In this document: positions 9,121 through 17,898 of the stretch, piece after piece
Position numbering within the stretch: the stretch's first letter is position 1
Layout: each line of letters starts with the position of its first letter
Assembly (NCBI GenBank): GCA_025934495.1
Contig: JAICXY010000018.1
Span: 1 to 44,025, forward strand
Source of the DNA: Candidatus Nitrosocosmicus sp.
GTDB lineage: Archaea > Thermoproteota > Nitrososphaeria > Nitrososphaerales > Nitrososphaeraceae
Direction of reading: 5' to 3'
Length of the DNA stretch: 44,025 nt
Program-made: the position numbers and the translations under genes
Notes under the pieces: generated by a model
What the model saw: the letters and a program-made list of their open reading frames with translations, nothing else
Told to the model about the DNA's origin: nothing
The model's database searches: none

Positions 9121-9832
9121 CTGTTAACAGATCTTCCCGACAGACCCTCTTAAATAAGATATTATTTCTTTATTGTGTTTGTCAGCAAACAATTTGAGCC
9201 ATTGTCTTATATGATGTAATTTACATTTGTTCTTTTTACAGGGAAAATAATCGTCAAATTCTTCCATTCTATCTTTTACGATTGCATTGTTCTTTCAATT
9301 ATGCTTTTTCCAAAAGAAGAATGAATATGATGGACAAGTTTTAGAAATCGACATGCTTGCGGTGGATACCATGTACCGCATCATCGGATGATGAAACAGA
9401 ATGTAATCCATATCTTTTACAACCTCGGAGAGAAATCGTTCAACAGCGATAAACAAACATATTTCGTTCTTTTTATATGTCCATTGCAAGGATTTCTTTA
9501 TGTTTTGGTTCTATAATTACCCATCAAAGCCATATTAATTCAGAAGAACCTGCTTTTATTGCAGTTTCATCAATTATGTATTCATGGATTTTCTTATCCT
9601 TTAGATGTCTTTTTGGTTTGTATTTCTGTAGCCATTTCCAAATGGAAACAAGATGACTTATCTTTATTATTTTTAAAAATGATAATGCTTTAGCAGTGCT
9701 TCTGAATGATAAACATAAAAAGTACAAGTATAAACCATATCCCATAATTTTTGAGGATGTTCTGTTTTCAGTAGACATATAATAATTTATGGTGTTTTAA
9801 AGCTAAAGGTTTTTCCTTAAGTTAACAGAGCC
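9121..9832 (-). mobile_element. Decayed IS6-like element, copy B, with broken transposase
   Basis: The minus strand holds transposase pieces in order. The first is an 84-residue frame (9524-9778) containing SIWKWLQKYKPKR and EYIIDETAIKAGS, the first catalytic Asp region. The second is a piece with FIAVERFLSEVVK (9295-9489). The third is DRMEEFDDYFPCKKNKCKLHHIRQW-LFADKHNKEI down to about 9150. Stops and frameshifts separate them. The order and motifs fit the IS6-like DDE transposases common in ammonia-oxidising archaea. The upper end carries AAGTTAACAGAGCC (9819-9832), which recurs at other remnants in this window. Non-autonomous and inactive. Confidence 0.7.
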
Positions 9833-9909
9833 TCTCGACATATGTAAAATATTTTTATATTAAATCGAAAAAGAAACAATTTATCCTATAAGATTAAAAT
9901 CAAAAACAT

Positions 9910-10260
9910 TTGAATCAAATCAATCAACTTAAAAAAAATCTGATTCATGATCTTGAATTATGTGAAAAAGAGGCAGAGATATTTTTGGCTTTGATAAAAG
10001 AAGAAAAAACATCATCAGAGAAATTTAAAAATCTTTTTAATGATGTGCCAGAAGAATTGATAAAAAACTGTAAAAAGCTTGAACAAAAAGGGATGATAAT
10101 AGAAATTAATAAAAATGAATTTCAGGCACTCCATCCAAGATTTGCAATAGTGAATAGATATAGAAGATTATGTGAGGAGAAAAATATCCAATTCAAAAAA
10201 AATATTAAAATCGATAACATAGGAATAATGCTTGAAAAATACCAAGATAAAAAAGACTAA
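9910..10260 (+). CDS. Small helical protein, possible winged-helix regulator
   Basis: A 116-residue protein of unknown function, first gene of a three-gene plus-strand run. The N-terminal half (KKNLIHDLELCEKEAEIFLALIKEE, then KNLFNDVPEELIKNCKKLEQKGMI) has the spacing of a TrmB-like helix-turn-helix: an EAEIFLALI helix followed by a recognition-like helix and a wing containing IIEIN. The C-terminal half has a conserved-looking HPRFAIVNRYRRLCEE segment, reminiscent of the HPR motif in regulators that follow a TrmB domain. The start is TTG; TTATCCTATAAG at 9881-9892 could be its TATA region. Assignment as a regulator is inference from pattern only. Confidence 0.6.
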   Translation: MNQINQLKKNLIHDLELCEKEAEIFLALIKEEKTSSEKFKNLFNDVPEELIKNCKKLEQKGMIIEINKNEFQALHPRFAIVNRYRRLCEEKNIQFKKNIKIDNIGIMLEKYQDKKD

Positions 10261-10302
10261 TGCAAGGGCTAAATATGGGAAAACCTTAAATTATCATCAA
10301 TT

Positions 10303-10728
10303 ATGCAATCTTCAGCTTCCTCTTCGAATAATGGGGATAAAATAGTATATTTTGGTGTAATAAACATCAACGAAAACGGTAAAAACATAGGGGCAGTTGA
10401 TATATGGAGAAGTGTAATTACAAAAAAAATATTATGTGAAGAGAAAAGGCTGGGTGTATTGAATATCTCTGAAGATATTGGAATGCCGCGTATCAATGAT
10501 AAAGAAATTTGGGCAGTCGCAGTAAACAAACATAGAAAAGGAAAAGACAGGTGGAAATTAATAAAACTAAACGAAGAAGAAAAAAAAATCGAATTTTTGG
10601 ATACAGATGATGAGACCAAAATATCAGTAAAGATTGAAAATTCCAGAATTGTAGATCCAGAATGGTGGAGCTTTTTAGTTTCCAAAAACATTAACAAAAG
10701 CATAGAAATTTCAGAAGAAATAGCATAA
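10303..10728 (+). CDS. Conserved-looking hypothetical protein (middle gene of three-gene operon)
   Basis: A 141-residue soluble protein that I do not recognise. After a Ser-rich start, it is dominated by alternating hydrophobic and charged residues typical of beta strands (DKIVYFGVININE, GAVDIWRSVI, EIWAVAVNKHRKGKDRWKLIKL). It ends with RIVDPEWWSFLVSK. No signal peptide or membrane helix is visible. It starts 43 bp after the preceding gene and stops 2 bp before the next ATG, so co-transcription and translational coupling with the 105-residue protein are likely. Confidence 0.6.
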   Translation: MQSSASSSNNGDKIVYFGVININENGKNIGAVDIWRSVITKKILCEEKRLGVLNISEDIGMPRINDKEIWAVAVNKHRKGKDRWKLIKLNEEEKKIEFLDTDDETKISVKIENSRIVDPEWWSFLVSKNINKSIEISEEIA

Positions 10729-10730
10729 AA

Positions 10731-11048
10731 ATGATATCAGACATTCCTGATGAATACAGCAAGATCGATTTCAAAATACATATAAAAAAGGTATCAGAAG
10801 GGCCAGTGGCCAGTAAGCTATCGGGATTTTTTTTACTTGACAATAATATAGTTAATTTTAAAGCAGTAGCCTTTGGGAGAATAGGTGGTCAAAATATTAA
10901 TATAAAAATATCTGAAACAAAATATAATTTAATCAAAAAAATGGGTATGGATCCTGAAACGATCTTGAGCCTGGTACAAAAAAAAATAATTGAAGGAGAT
11001 ATGACATTTGATGAAAAAAATTTAAAAGGAAGAGAAGCGATGGAGTAA
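10731..11048 (+). CDS. Conserved-looking hypothetical protein (last gene of three-gene operon)
   Basis: A 105-residue soluble protein with no recognised domain. A beta-rich first half (KIDFKIHIKKVSEGPVASK, GFFLLDNNIVNFKAVAFGRI) is followed by an alpha-helical C-terminus (MGMDPETILSLVQKKIIEGDM). The ATG lies 2 bp after the upstream stop, showing tight coupling. It converges on mtnP with only 10 bp between the stops. Confidence 0.6.
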   Translation: MISDIPDEYSKIDFKIHIKKVSEGPVASKLSGFFLLDNNIVNFKAVAFGRIGGQNINIKISETKYNLIKKMGMDPETILSLVQKKIIEGDMTFDEKNLKGREAME

Positions 11049-11058
11049 TTATTGCAGA

Positions 11059-11871
11059 TTATATCGATGCATTCTCTAGTGCAGAACTGCAATCACAATT
11101 AGTTCTGTCATCCGGTATTAATGGAATCAATTTAGAAATTATTGTTTTTGTTATTTCAACGTTTTTATGTAATGTTTCAATGATTTCTTTAGATGATACT
11201 GGTTGTTCGGCCCAAACATCGTAATCTGTTATGGCTGAAATTGATAAATAACAAATTTCACTCTCCCTTGAAAGGATACATTCGGGTATCAATGTCATTC
11301 CTATAATATCGGCATGAAAAACATCCCTAAAAATTTTAGATTCTGATCGTGTAGAAAATCTTGGTCCTTCTATACAAATATATGTTCCTTTTTTATGAAA
11401 CTGATAGCCAATATCGTTTATACATTTTATAGCAATATTTCTCAAATTAATACAAAAAGGATCGGCCATAGAAATATGACAAACCTGCGAGCCATCAAAA
11501 AATGTATATTTTCTATTTTTTGTAAAATCAATAAATTGATCAGGTAGCATTATATCTCCAGGTTTGTAATCATAGTTTAAACTTCCTACTGCAGATGGGG
11601 CAATAATTCGCTTTACTCCCAACTGCTTCAGAGCCCAAATATTTGCCCTGTAATTTATCTTATGAGGGGGTATTTTATGACCTTTTCCATGTCTAGGGAT
11701 AAATGCAATCTTTTTATCCCCCCAATTTCCTATGACTATAGAGTCAGAAGTAGATCCATAAGGTGTATGAGGTGTAATAACCCGCTCTTCTCGAAATAAA
11801 TTATTGTCATATATTCCAGTTCCACCAATTATTGCGATCTCGACAGAATTCCAATCTTTATTTTTATTCAT
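11059..11871 (-). CDS. mtnP: S-methyl-5'-thioadenosine phosphorylase
   Basis: Cleaves methylthioadenosine with phosphate to adenine and 5-methylthioribose-1-phosphate, recycling the by-product of polyamine synthesis. The 270-residue protein carries GGTGIYD near the N-terminus, the phosphate-binding PRHGKGHKIPPHKINYRAN block, SAVGSL, FIDFTK, and YICIEGPRFSTRSES followed by DIIGMTLIPE. PPHKINYRANIWALK favours MTA phosphorylase over purine nucleoside phosphorylase. Its ATG directly follows the stop codon of apt with no gap. This coupling fits a pathway pair because the next enzyme uses the adenine it releases. Confidence 0.93.
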   Translation of the reverse strand: MNKNKDWNSVEIAIIGGTGIYDNNLFREERVITPHTPYGSTSDSIVIGNWGDKKIAFIPRHGKGHKIPPHKINYRANIWALKQLGVKRIIAPSAVGSLNYDYKPGDIMLPDQFIDFTKNRKYTFFDGSQVCHISMADPFCINLRNIAIKCINDIGYQFHKKGTYICIEGPRFSTRSESKIFRDVFHADIIGMTLIPECILSRESEICYLSISAITDYDVWAEQPVSSKEIIETLHKNVEITKTIISKLIPLIPDDRTNCDCSSALENASI

Positions 11872-12399
11872 TTAATAAATCACCATAGATTGAACTGAAT
11901 ATCCTTTATCTTGTAATAATTTTTTTCCACCTAGTGAAGATAGTTCCACCATGAATGCAAAACCAATTACATTACCGCCAAGATCTTCCACTAGTTTTGC
12001 AGCAGCAGCAGCAGTTCCTCCAGTTGCCAGCAAATCATCTGCAATCAATATATCTTCATTATTTTTGATAGAATCAGATTGTAATTCCATTACTGCGTTA
12101 CCATATTCAATATCATATTTTTGTTTTATGATATCTCCAGGTAGTTTTCCTGCCTTTCTTATCATAATTACCCCTAAGTTAAATTTTAACCCTAATATGG
12201 TGGATAGAATAAATCCCCGAGCTTCAATTCCAGCAATATAGTCTATATGATTAGTTTTATATTTATCATGGAAATACTCCCCCAATAATTTTAATGAGTA
12301 TTTGTCTCTAAACACAGGAGTAATGTCTCTAAACAAAATACCTGGTTTTGGAAAATCAGGATAATTTTTAATCAGACTTTGAATATGATTTTTATCCAT
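11872..12399 (-). CDS. apt: Adenine phosphoribosyltransferase
   Basis: Converts adenine and PRPP to AMP. The 175-residue length is usual for the family. YPDFPKPGILFRDITP at the N-terminus is the classic Apt motif, EARGF lies near residue 60, and the PRPP-binding motif ILIADDLLATGGTAAAAAK is near residue 117. It is the upstream member of an apt-mtnP operon whose genes touch stop-to-start. It is divergent from rlmE, and the ~105 bp between them probably hold both promoters. Confidence 0.95.
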   Translation of the reverse strand: MDKNHIQSLIKNYPDFPKPGILFRDITPVFRDKYSLKLLGEYFHDKYKTNHIDYIAGIEARGFILSTILGLKFNLGVIMIRKAGKLPGDIIKQKYDIEYGNAVMELQSDSIKNNEDILIADDLLATGGTAAAAAKLVEDLGGNVIGFAFMVELSSLGGKKLLQDKGYSVQSMVIY

Positions 12400-12465
12400 A
12401 TCTTTAAATTTTTAATATAAATACCCATAAAAAACATTGCTAGAATAAGCAACCATTAAACAATA

Positions 12466-12480
12466 TTTATTTATAATATG
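12466..12480 (+). promoter_or_regulatory. TATA-like box of rlmE
   Basis: TATTTATAATATG lies about 27-35 bp upstream of the ATG at 12505, the distance expected for an archaeal promoter producing a nearly leaderless message. Confidence 0.4.
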
Positions 12481-12504
12481 CGGGAAATTAAAATAGGAAT
12501 CTAG

Positions 12505-13113
12505 ATGAAATTATCCGATGCACGTAAAGACCAGTATAGAAAACTTGCAAAAGAAAATATGTTTAGAAGTCGGTCGGCATACAAATTATCTCAGATAAAT
12601 AAATCGCATCATATTCTAAAAGAAGGAATGAAAGTTGTTGATATTGGAGCAGCTCCTGGAGGATGGTTGCAAGTAACTTCAAAAATAGTAGGTCTATACG
12701 GAACAACTATTGGAATAGATATAAAAGAAATAGAGCCGATTCCAAATGTTATTACTATTATTGGAAACATAGAAAATAAAGAAGACATAAATAAATTAAT
12801 CAATACTATAAATGGAAAAGCCGATCTAGTACTTTCTGACTTATCTCCTAATGTTTCTGGATTATGGGAAATGGATCAGTTAAAACAAATAGACCTTACA
12901 GAAAAAGCATTGGAATTTACAAAAATGATATTGAAAGAAAACGGTTGTGCATTATACAAGGTTTTCCAAGGGGAAAATACTACAGAGTTCATAAATTATT
13001 TAAAAGAGTTTTTTCTAAATGTAATTATAACAAAACCTGATGCTAGCAGAAAACAAAGTAGCGAAATCTATGTATTATGCAAAAGGTTTAGAAAAAAAGA
13101 TTTGATCAAATAA
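12505..13113 (+). CDS. rlmE: RlmE/FtsJ-type rRNA 2'-O-methyltransferase
   Basis: SAM-dependent methyltransferase expected to methylate the ribose of a uridine in 23S rRNA. The 202-residue protein has the SAM motif VVDIGAAPGGWLQV near residue 45. The K-D-K-E catalytic set is recognisable: Lys in RSRSAYKL, Asp in LVLSDLSPNVSG, Lys in CALYKVFQG, and Glu in SSEIYVLC. It is divergent from apt. It could act on tRNA instead, as eukaryotic Trm7 does; the sequence alone does not decide. Confidence 0.9.
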   Translation: MKLSDARKDQYRKLAKENMFRSRSAYKLSQINKSHHILKEGMKVVDIGAAPGGWLQVTSKIVGLYGTTIGIDIKEIEPIPNVITIIGNIENKEDINKLINTINGKADLVLSDLSPNVSGLWEMDQLKQIDLTEKALEFTKMILKENGCALYKVFQGENTTEFINYLKEFFLNVIITKPDASRKQSSEIYVLCKRFRKKDLIK

Positions 13114-13137
13114 CAAACATTTTTGAGTATAATTGTA

Positions 13138-14259
13138 TCAAAGTAATTTTTCTGCATATTCAAGTTTAGATATATCGCCATATTTTTTAATCAAACTTCT
13201 TAATTTTTTTTGAGCACTACCGTTATCTATAGAATCCTTTGCTACCAAAATTCCATCTTTAAATGAATTTACTACATTTCCGTTCAATAATATTGCAGCA
13301 CTATTTAATAATACAATATTTTCCTTGGATTTATTTGAATTAATTCCATAAATTACACGCATTGTTTCCGTTATGGATTGAGATTTATTTTTAACGACAA
13401 TATCATTCAGTGCAGATTTTGGTATTCCGAGATCAGAAGGTTCAAGAATAGTCTTATTCAAAGAATACCCGCCATCTTGGAAAGATACATGGACAATAGT
13501 ATTTTTACTGCTAATAGATAGCTCGTCCATTCCTTCATGCGAATAGATAACCATAGCATTTTTTAGTCCTAAGAATGGCACTATCTGCGGTACAATATCC
13601 AATAAAATTGGATTAGAGACACCAATTATTTGACCATATAAATTTGTACAGGGGTTACATAGTGGACCTATTACATTAAAAATTGTACGTAAACCCAATT
13701 CTTTTCTCACACTGGAAGCATTTTTTAAACCAGGGTGAAATTTAGGAGCAAAGATAAAACCAAAACCAATTGATTCAATGGATTGAACAATTAAATCGGG
13801 TTTATTATCTAAATTATAACCAACATATTCAAAGAAATCCGCACTTCCACTTAGACTGGATGAAGATCTATTACCATGTTTAGCAACTACGACCTTATCA
13901 CAGGAACTTGCAACAAGAGCTGAGGCAGTACTTATATTAAAGGTGTTTAATAAATCACCACCTGTTCCACAATTATCTATAATGGGAAGATGAACAGATG
14001 GAGAAATTTGTATCGCATTAGATTTTATGGCTTCAACCATGCCTTTAATTTCGTCAACACTTTCACCATTTATTAATAAAGACATCAAAAAAGCTGAAAT
14101 AAATATTTCAGTACAATCACCATTAAGAATATTGGTAGTAACGTCAAAAATTTCTTTACTAGTTAAATTTTTTTTTTTTGATAATTTTTTTAAAATATGT
14201 TGATTTTGATTTATAATGTTATCCAAATAATGAAAATCCTTATTGGCATTTATTTTCAT
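13138..14259 (-). CDS. trpD: Anthranilate phosphoribosyltransferase
   Basis: Second step of tryptophan synthesis, joining anthranilate and PRPP. The 373-residue protein shows DNCGTGGDLLNTFNIST, KHGNRSSSSLSGSADFFEYVG, FIFAPKFHP and RTIFNVIGPLCNP, all hallmarks of TrpD. It is about 30 residues longer than the usual ~340, mostly through an N-terminal segment (NKDFHYLDNIINQNQHI) before the helical domain. Its start overlaps the trpG stop by 4 bp (ATGA), so the two are translationally coupled. Confidence 0.95.
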   Translation of the reverse strand: MKINANKDFHYLDNIINQNQHILKKLSKKKNLTSKEIFDVTTNILNGDCTEIFISAFLMSLLINGESVDEIKGMVEAIKSNAIQISPSVHLPIIDNCGTGGDLLNTFNISTASALVASSCDKVVVAKHGNRSSSSLSGSADFFEYVGYNLDNKPDLIVQSIESIGFGFIFAPKFHPGLKNASSVRKELGLRTIFNVIGPLCNPCTNLYGQIIGVSNPILLDIVPQIVPFLGLKNAMVIYSHEGMDELSISSKNTIVHVSFQDGGYSLNKTILEPSDLGIPKSALNDIVVKNKSQSITETMRVIYGINSNKSKENIVLLNSAAILLNGNVVNSFKDGILVAKDSIDNGSAQKKLRSLIKKYGDISKLEYAEKLL

Positions 14260-14846
14260 TTTCTTATCATATCGATAAAATTTGACAAAATTTTTTTCCC
14301 TTCGCCAGTTAAAATAGATTCAGGATGAAATTGTATACCTTCCATTAGATACTTTTCATGTTTTATTCCCATTATTTCAGAGTCATCTGTAGATTTTGAG
14401 GTTATCTTTAAACAACTAGGAAGAGAATCTTTATCTGCAATTAGAGAATGGTATCGGGTAGCAGTAAATGGATTATGTATATTTTCAAATAGGGCAGTAT
14501 TATGATAATGTTCAATCATGCTAGTTTTCCCATGTTTAATTTTTAAAGCTTGTTTAACTTTCCCTCCATAGGCATGAACTATCCCCTGATGACCTAAACA
14601 AATTCCTAAAATTGGAAATGTTGGTCCCAACTGTGTTATCACACTATTACAAATTCCAAAATCTTTTTTATATTTGGGATGACCGGGGCCAGGAGATATA
14701 ACAATTGCATCTGGATCCATTTTCATGATGTCCTTTAGATTGATCTTGTTATTTCTTTCTACAAATGGATTTGTATTAAGAAGTCCCATTATTTGAGCAA
14801 TATTATAAACAAATGAATCATAATTATCAATAATTAAAATTTTCAT
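14256..14846 (-). CDS. trpG: Anthranilate synthase glutaminase subunit (TrpG/PabA type)
   Basis: Class I glutamine amidotransferase that supplies ammonia to TrpE (or PabB). In 196 residues, it has IDNYDSFVYNIAQ at the N-terminus, the nucleophile in GICLGHQGI near residue 82, and the catalytic His-Glu in QFHPES near residue 174. Overlap with trpD indicates the tryptophan role. trpE is not adjacent; the upstream neighbour is a PfkB kinase, so the trp genes are split here. Confidence 0.93.
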   Translation of the reverse strand: MKILIIDNYDSFVYNIAQIMGLLNTNPFVERNNKINLKDIMKMDPDAIVISPGPGHPKYKKDFGICNSVITQLGPTFPILGICLGHQGIVHAYGGKVKQALKIKHGKTSMIEHYHNTALFENIHNPFTATRYHSLIADKDSLPSCLKITSKSTDDSEIMGIKHEKYLMEGIQFHPESILTGEGKKILSNFIDMIRK

Positions 14847-14902
14847 TTATTTTCAAATCTATATTTTTTTGCACGAAGGTAATTATATTATTTTCTAAAA
14901 AA

Positions 14903-15814
14903 TTAACCTAATGATAATAAATTTCTATATTTATTATACCTATACATGATATCTTTAATATCTATATTTACTAATTTGTTAATTCCAAAGTCCTCTATTG
15001 CAAATGTACCCATAATACTACCAAACATAATTGATTCCTTAACCAAATCAATATTATCAAAAAAGTTTTTTTGATGCTTTGAAATAAGATATCCAATAAA
15101 ACCTCCTGCAAATGAATCGCCTGCACCAGTTGGGTCCACAACATCTTCTATAGGAAATCCCGGGATTGGAATAACATCGTCATTGTAAAACAAAAGAACA
15201 CCATGTTCTCCTTTTTTTATTATAACAAATCTAGGCCCCCAGGATAATATTTGTCTTCCGCATTTAATTAAATTGGATAAGTTACACAATAATCTGGCCT
15301 CTTGATCGTTTATTATTACACCGGTGGTTTTCTCCATCATGGAAATTACCGAGTTTTTTTTCTCTCGAATCCAATATTCGATAGTATCACAAACAACTAG
15401 ATCAGGCCGATTAAAATTTTTAATAATTTTAATATTTTGATCTGGATCATTATTAGCAAGATAAACAAATTTGGAGTTAACATATTCCGATGGGACCGAT
15501 GGTTCGTAGTTTTCTATGACGTTTAATTCGGTTTTATTAGTAACCCTGTGAGATAAATCATAATCAAATGAGGAGTCATAAAAAAAAGTTTTTTTCATAC
15601 CATGTTTCACCAAACCCTTTGTATCCATCTTATTCTCTAAAAGAATTTGGTAGTTTTGAGGAAAATCATATCCTACAATACCAATCAGTGATACAGGTAC
15701 AAAAAAGGATCCTGATAATGAAGCATATGTGGCAGCTCCTCCTAATATACGTTCTTTTGTTTGAAATGGGGTTCTAGTAGTATCCAAAGCTACAGAACCG
15801 AAAACTGTTAACAC
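14903..15814 (-). CDS. PfkB-family carbohydrate/nucleoside kinase
   Basis: ATP-dependent kinase of the ribokinase superfamily; the substrate is unknown. The N-terminal GSVALD and GGAATYAS motifs and the C-terminal VVDPTGAGDSFAGGFIGYL (catalytic Asp in GAGD) are intact. The frame opens at 15865, but the first 17 residues are unlike the family. I place the start at a GTG at 15814 (reading VLTVFGSVALD) because a TATA-like stretch lies about 27 bp upstream. Length is then about 303 residues, normal for PfkB. It is divergent from ubiX. Confidence 0.85.
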   Translation of the reverse strand: MLTVFGSVALDTTRTPFQTKERILGGAATYASLSGSFFVPVSLIGIVGYDFPQNYQILLENKMDTKGLVKHGMKKTFFYDSSFDYDLSHRVTNKTELNVIENYEPSVPSEYVNSKFVYLANNDPDQNIKIIKNFNRPDLVVCDTIEYWIREKKNSVISMMEKTTGVIINDQEARLLCNLSNLIKCGRQILSWGPRFVIIKKGEHGVLLFYNDDVIPIPGFPIEDVVDPTGAGDSFAGGFIGYLISKHQKNFFDNIDLVKESIMFGSIMGTFAIEDFGINKLVNIDIKDIMYRYNKYRNLLSLG

Positions 15815-15831
15815 ATTATAAAAAATCAAGG

Positions 15832-15848
15832 TATTAAATATAAAATAT
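15832..15848. promoter_or_regulatory. Shared AT-rich core promoter region between the PfkB gene and ubiX
   Basis: ATTAAATATAAAATATT lies about 27 bp from the GTG of the minus-strand kinase gene (15814) and about 27 bp from the ATG of the plus-strand ubiX (15874). Both would be leaderless from overlapping TATA boxes. Confidence 0.45.
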
Positions 15849-15873
15849 TGGAAAAGAAATACCACACATCTAG

Positions 15874-16461
15874 ATGGAAAAAAAACTCAAAATAATAGTT
15901 GGAATTACGGGAAGTTCTGGTGTAATTTATGGAATAAAATTACTATATTTTTTAAATAAATTTGAAATTGAAACTCATGTAGTCTTAAGTAAATGGGCCG
16001 AAAAAAATATAGAAATTGAAACCGATGAAAGCATTGAAAAAATAAAAAAATTGGCAACTTTTGAATATAAAGAAAATGATATGGCAGCATCGATTTCTAG
16101 CGGATCTTTTAAAACCGATGGAATGATAATTATTCCATGCAGTATGAAAACACTGGCAAGTATATCAAATGGATACGATGATAATTTAATATCCAGAGCC
16201 GCATCAGTGACTATTAAAGAGAATAGAAAATTAGTGATTGTTCCACGGGAAACTCCTTTATCACAAATCCATTTATCAAATATGTTAAAACTTGCAAAAA
16301 TAGGGGTAATAATTTTACCTGCCATGCCAGGTTTTTATCACAGGCCAAAAACAGTAAATGATTTGATATTGCACATAATAGGGAAAGCTTTAGATCAATT
16401 TGATATAAACAATGAGGTTTTTAAAAGATGGAAAAATGATAATACTGCTAAAATCATTTAA
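15874..16461 (+). CDS. ubiX: Flavin prenyltransferase UbiX/Pad1
   Basis: Makes prenylated FMN, the cofactor of UbiD-type decarboxylases. The 195-residue length is typical. VGITGSSGVIYGIKLL binds FMN at the N-terminus, TDGMIIIPCSMKTLASIS and RAASVTIKENRKLVIVPRETPL form the central conserved core, and LPAMPGFYHRPKT is the C-terminal signature. No ubiD is visible in the window. It diverges from the PfkB gene. Confidence 0.95.
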   Translation: MEKKLKIIVGITGSSGVIYGIKLLYFLNKFEIETHVVLSKWAEKNIEIETDESIEKIKKLATFEYKENDMAASISSGSFKTDGMIIIPCSMKTLASISNGYDDNLISRAASVTIKENRKLVIVPRETPLSQIHLSNMLKLAKIGVIILPAMPGFYHRPKTVNDLILHIIGKALDQFDINNEVFKRWKNDNTAKII

Positions 16462-16971
16462 GGATTGACACAAATAAAGATAACTAAAATAAAATCAGGG
16501 ATCAAAAATTATTTAGAGTATTAAAGATAACTATAAACAGTTAAAGTTAAATGCATTTTGCAGTTATTAATTTATTTAAAAATAAAGACTATCGATAACA
16601 TTCAAATGGATTTTCAAAAATATTTTACTCTAATTTTAAAGCATTTCTTGTAATTTGTATTTAAAATTATCCTAATTGCAATAAAAATATTGATATAATA
16701 ACTGCAAGATAATTTTTTATTAAATTAAAGCACCTCCTGTTAAATTTATCAAAACGTTTGATTTTGTATTTTTAAATATCTTTATAAATAAATCGTATTA
16801 TCAATAAAGAATAATAAGTAGGATAGATCTTATCTTTTGCATAATTAAGACCATTAGAAAAATTTCTAATGATTGAATTCATAGTGATCGTAATCAGCAA
16901 ATTAAAATGTAAATATACATAATTTCATAGATAGGCTGTAAAATTTTGATAGGCGTCTAATTATGCAAGAT
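16462..16971. other. Intergenic region with a short hairpin
   Basis: AT-rich sequence between convergent genes (ubiX plus strand, KH protein minus strand). A near-perfect inverted repeat CATTAGAAA-AA-TTTCTAATG lies at 16852-16871. It could act in RNA 3'-end formation, but no U-tract follows immediately. I see no gene. Confidence 0.3.
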
Positions 16972-17559
16972 CTATTTGCTAAAAGTACTATTTTCCCAAA
17001 GATCCATTTTTTCTTGCTTTTTCTTTCTTCTATATTCTTCGAGCATGTGATAAACATATTTATGGGAACTGCCCTTGCAGAGCATGGTAACAGCATCAAC
17101 GGCCAAATTGGTTTCTTCATAATTTCCAATAAATCCTACAAAGTGCCCATATACCGATAAATAAACTCCTGTAAAATCTTCAATATTTCTCCTAGTTTTT
17201 CCACTCTGACCAATTATTCTAGATTTAATTCTTTCTAAAGAATTTGTGGACTTGCCAGAATATTCCCTAAGATCAATAAACTGTAGAACAATATCTTCAT
17301 TTAAAAGGCTATAGGCTCTCTCTGGAGAAAACCCCTTTGAAATTGCAGTAATTATTTCGGTAGCTTTAAAAATTCCTATATCAAATGATGAGATATTATT
17401 TTTAAATGCTATATTGACATCGCCTGATTCTCCATCGATATCTAGACGTACATTACATTTTGATTCTATTTCCAATTTAACCGAGCCCTTTTTTCCCACT
17501 ATAGCACCAATTCTATCTTTTGATACCTTGATTACTCTGAAAGATCCGTTAAAAGTCAC
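16972..17559 (-). CDS. KH-domain RNA-binding protein (archaeal Dim2/Pno1-like)
   Basis: Ribosome-assembly factor related to eukaryotic Dim2/Pno1, which binds the 3' region of 16S/18S rRNA. The 195-residue protein has two KH domains: RIGAIVGKKGSVKLEIE near residue 16 and RIIGQSGKTRRNIEDFTG near residue 112, each with its GxxG loop. The C-terminus is Lys-rich. The start codon is GTG at 17559, supported by a TATA-like sequence at about 17584-17592. The Rio1 kinase that often accompanies it is not in this window. Confidence 0.9.
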   Translation of the reverse strand: MTFNGSFRVIKVSKDRIGAIVGKKGSVKLEIESKCNVRLDIDGESGDVNIAFKNNISSFDIGIFKATEIITAISKGFSPERAYSLLNEDIVLQFIDLREYSGKSTNSLERIKSRIIGQSGKTRRNIEDFTGVYLSVYGHFVGFIGNYEETNLAVDAVTMLCKGSSHKYVYHMLEEYRRKKKQEKMDLWENSTFSK

Positions 17560-17641
17560 AACAAATAATTAATAAAACGAATTAAAATATATTTCAATAT
17601 AAAAGAATTAACAAGAACTATGCTAATAATTTGTTTTGGAA

Positions 17642-17896
17642 TCAACCACCATGGACAGTAGATAAAATAGTTACAACATCTCCAGATGAGATTTTTGCAT
17701 TATGGCCACCTAGGAGTGAAGACTCGATTCCATTTATAGCAACCATAATGTCGTTTTCATTTATTTTATTATTGGAATAATAATTGCTCTCCAAATAAGA
17801 AATAATTCCCCTGACATTTGATGATTCTTCATTTATCTGTAAATTGGATTGCCCTATCAACTTCTTTATACTGCCAAGTAGATTGATTTTTATCAA
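17642..17896 (-). CDS. MoaD/ThiS-family ubiquitin-like protein
   Basis: An 84-residue beta-grasp protein ending in VHGG. The C-terminal di-glycine is the site adenylated and thiocarboxylated in sulfur carriers (MoaD, ThiS) or conjugated in archaeal SAMPs. The pattern IKINLLGSIKKLIG, VRGIISYLE, VAINGIES and ISSGDVVTIL matches the fold. The start is TTG, 2 bp after the stop of rps17e, so the two are co-translated. Whether it acts in molybdopterin synthesis, tRNA thiolation or protein tagging cannot be told from sequence. Confidence 0.85.
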   Translation of the reverse strand: MIKINLLGSIKKLIGQSNLQINEESSNVRGIISYLESNYYSNNKINENDIMVAINGIESSLLGGHNAKISSGDVVTILSTVHGG

Positions 17897-17898
17897 AT

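Noticed and set aside
14903-15865. N-terminal hydrophobic segment of the PfkB kinase as a signal peptide
   Set aside because: The kinase family is cytoplasmic and the TATA position supports a GTG start at 15814, leaving this segment untranslated.
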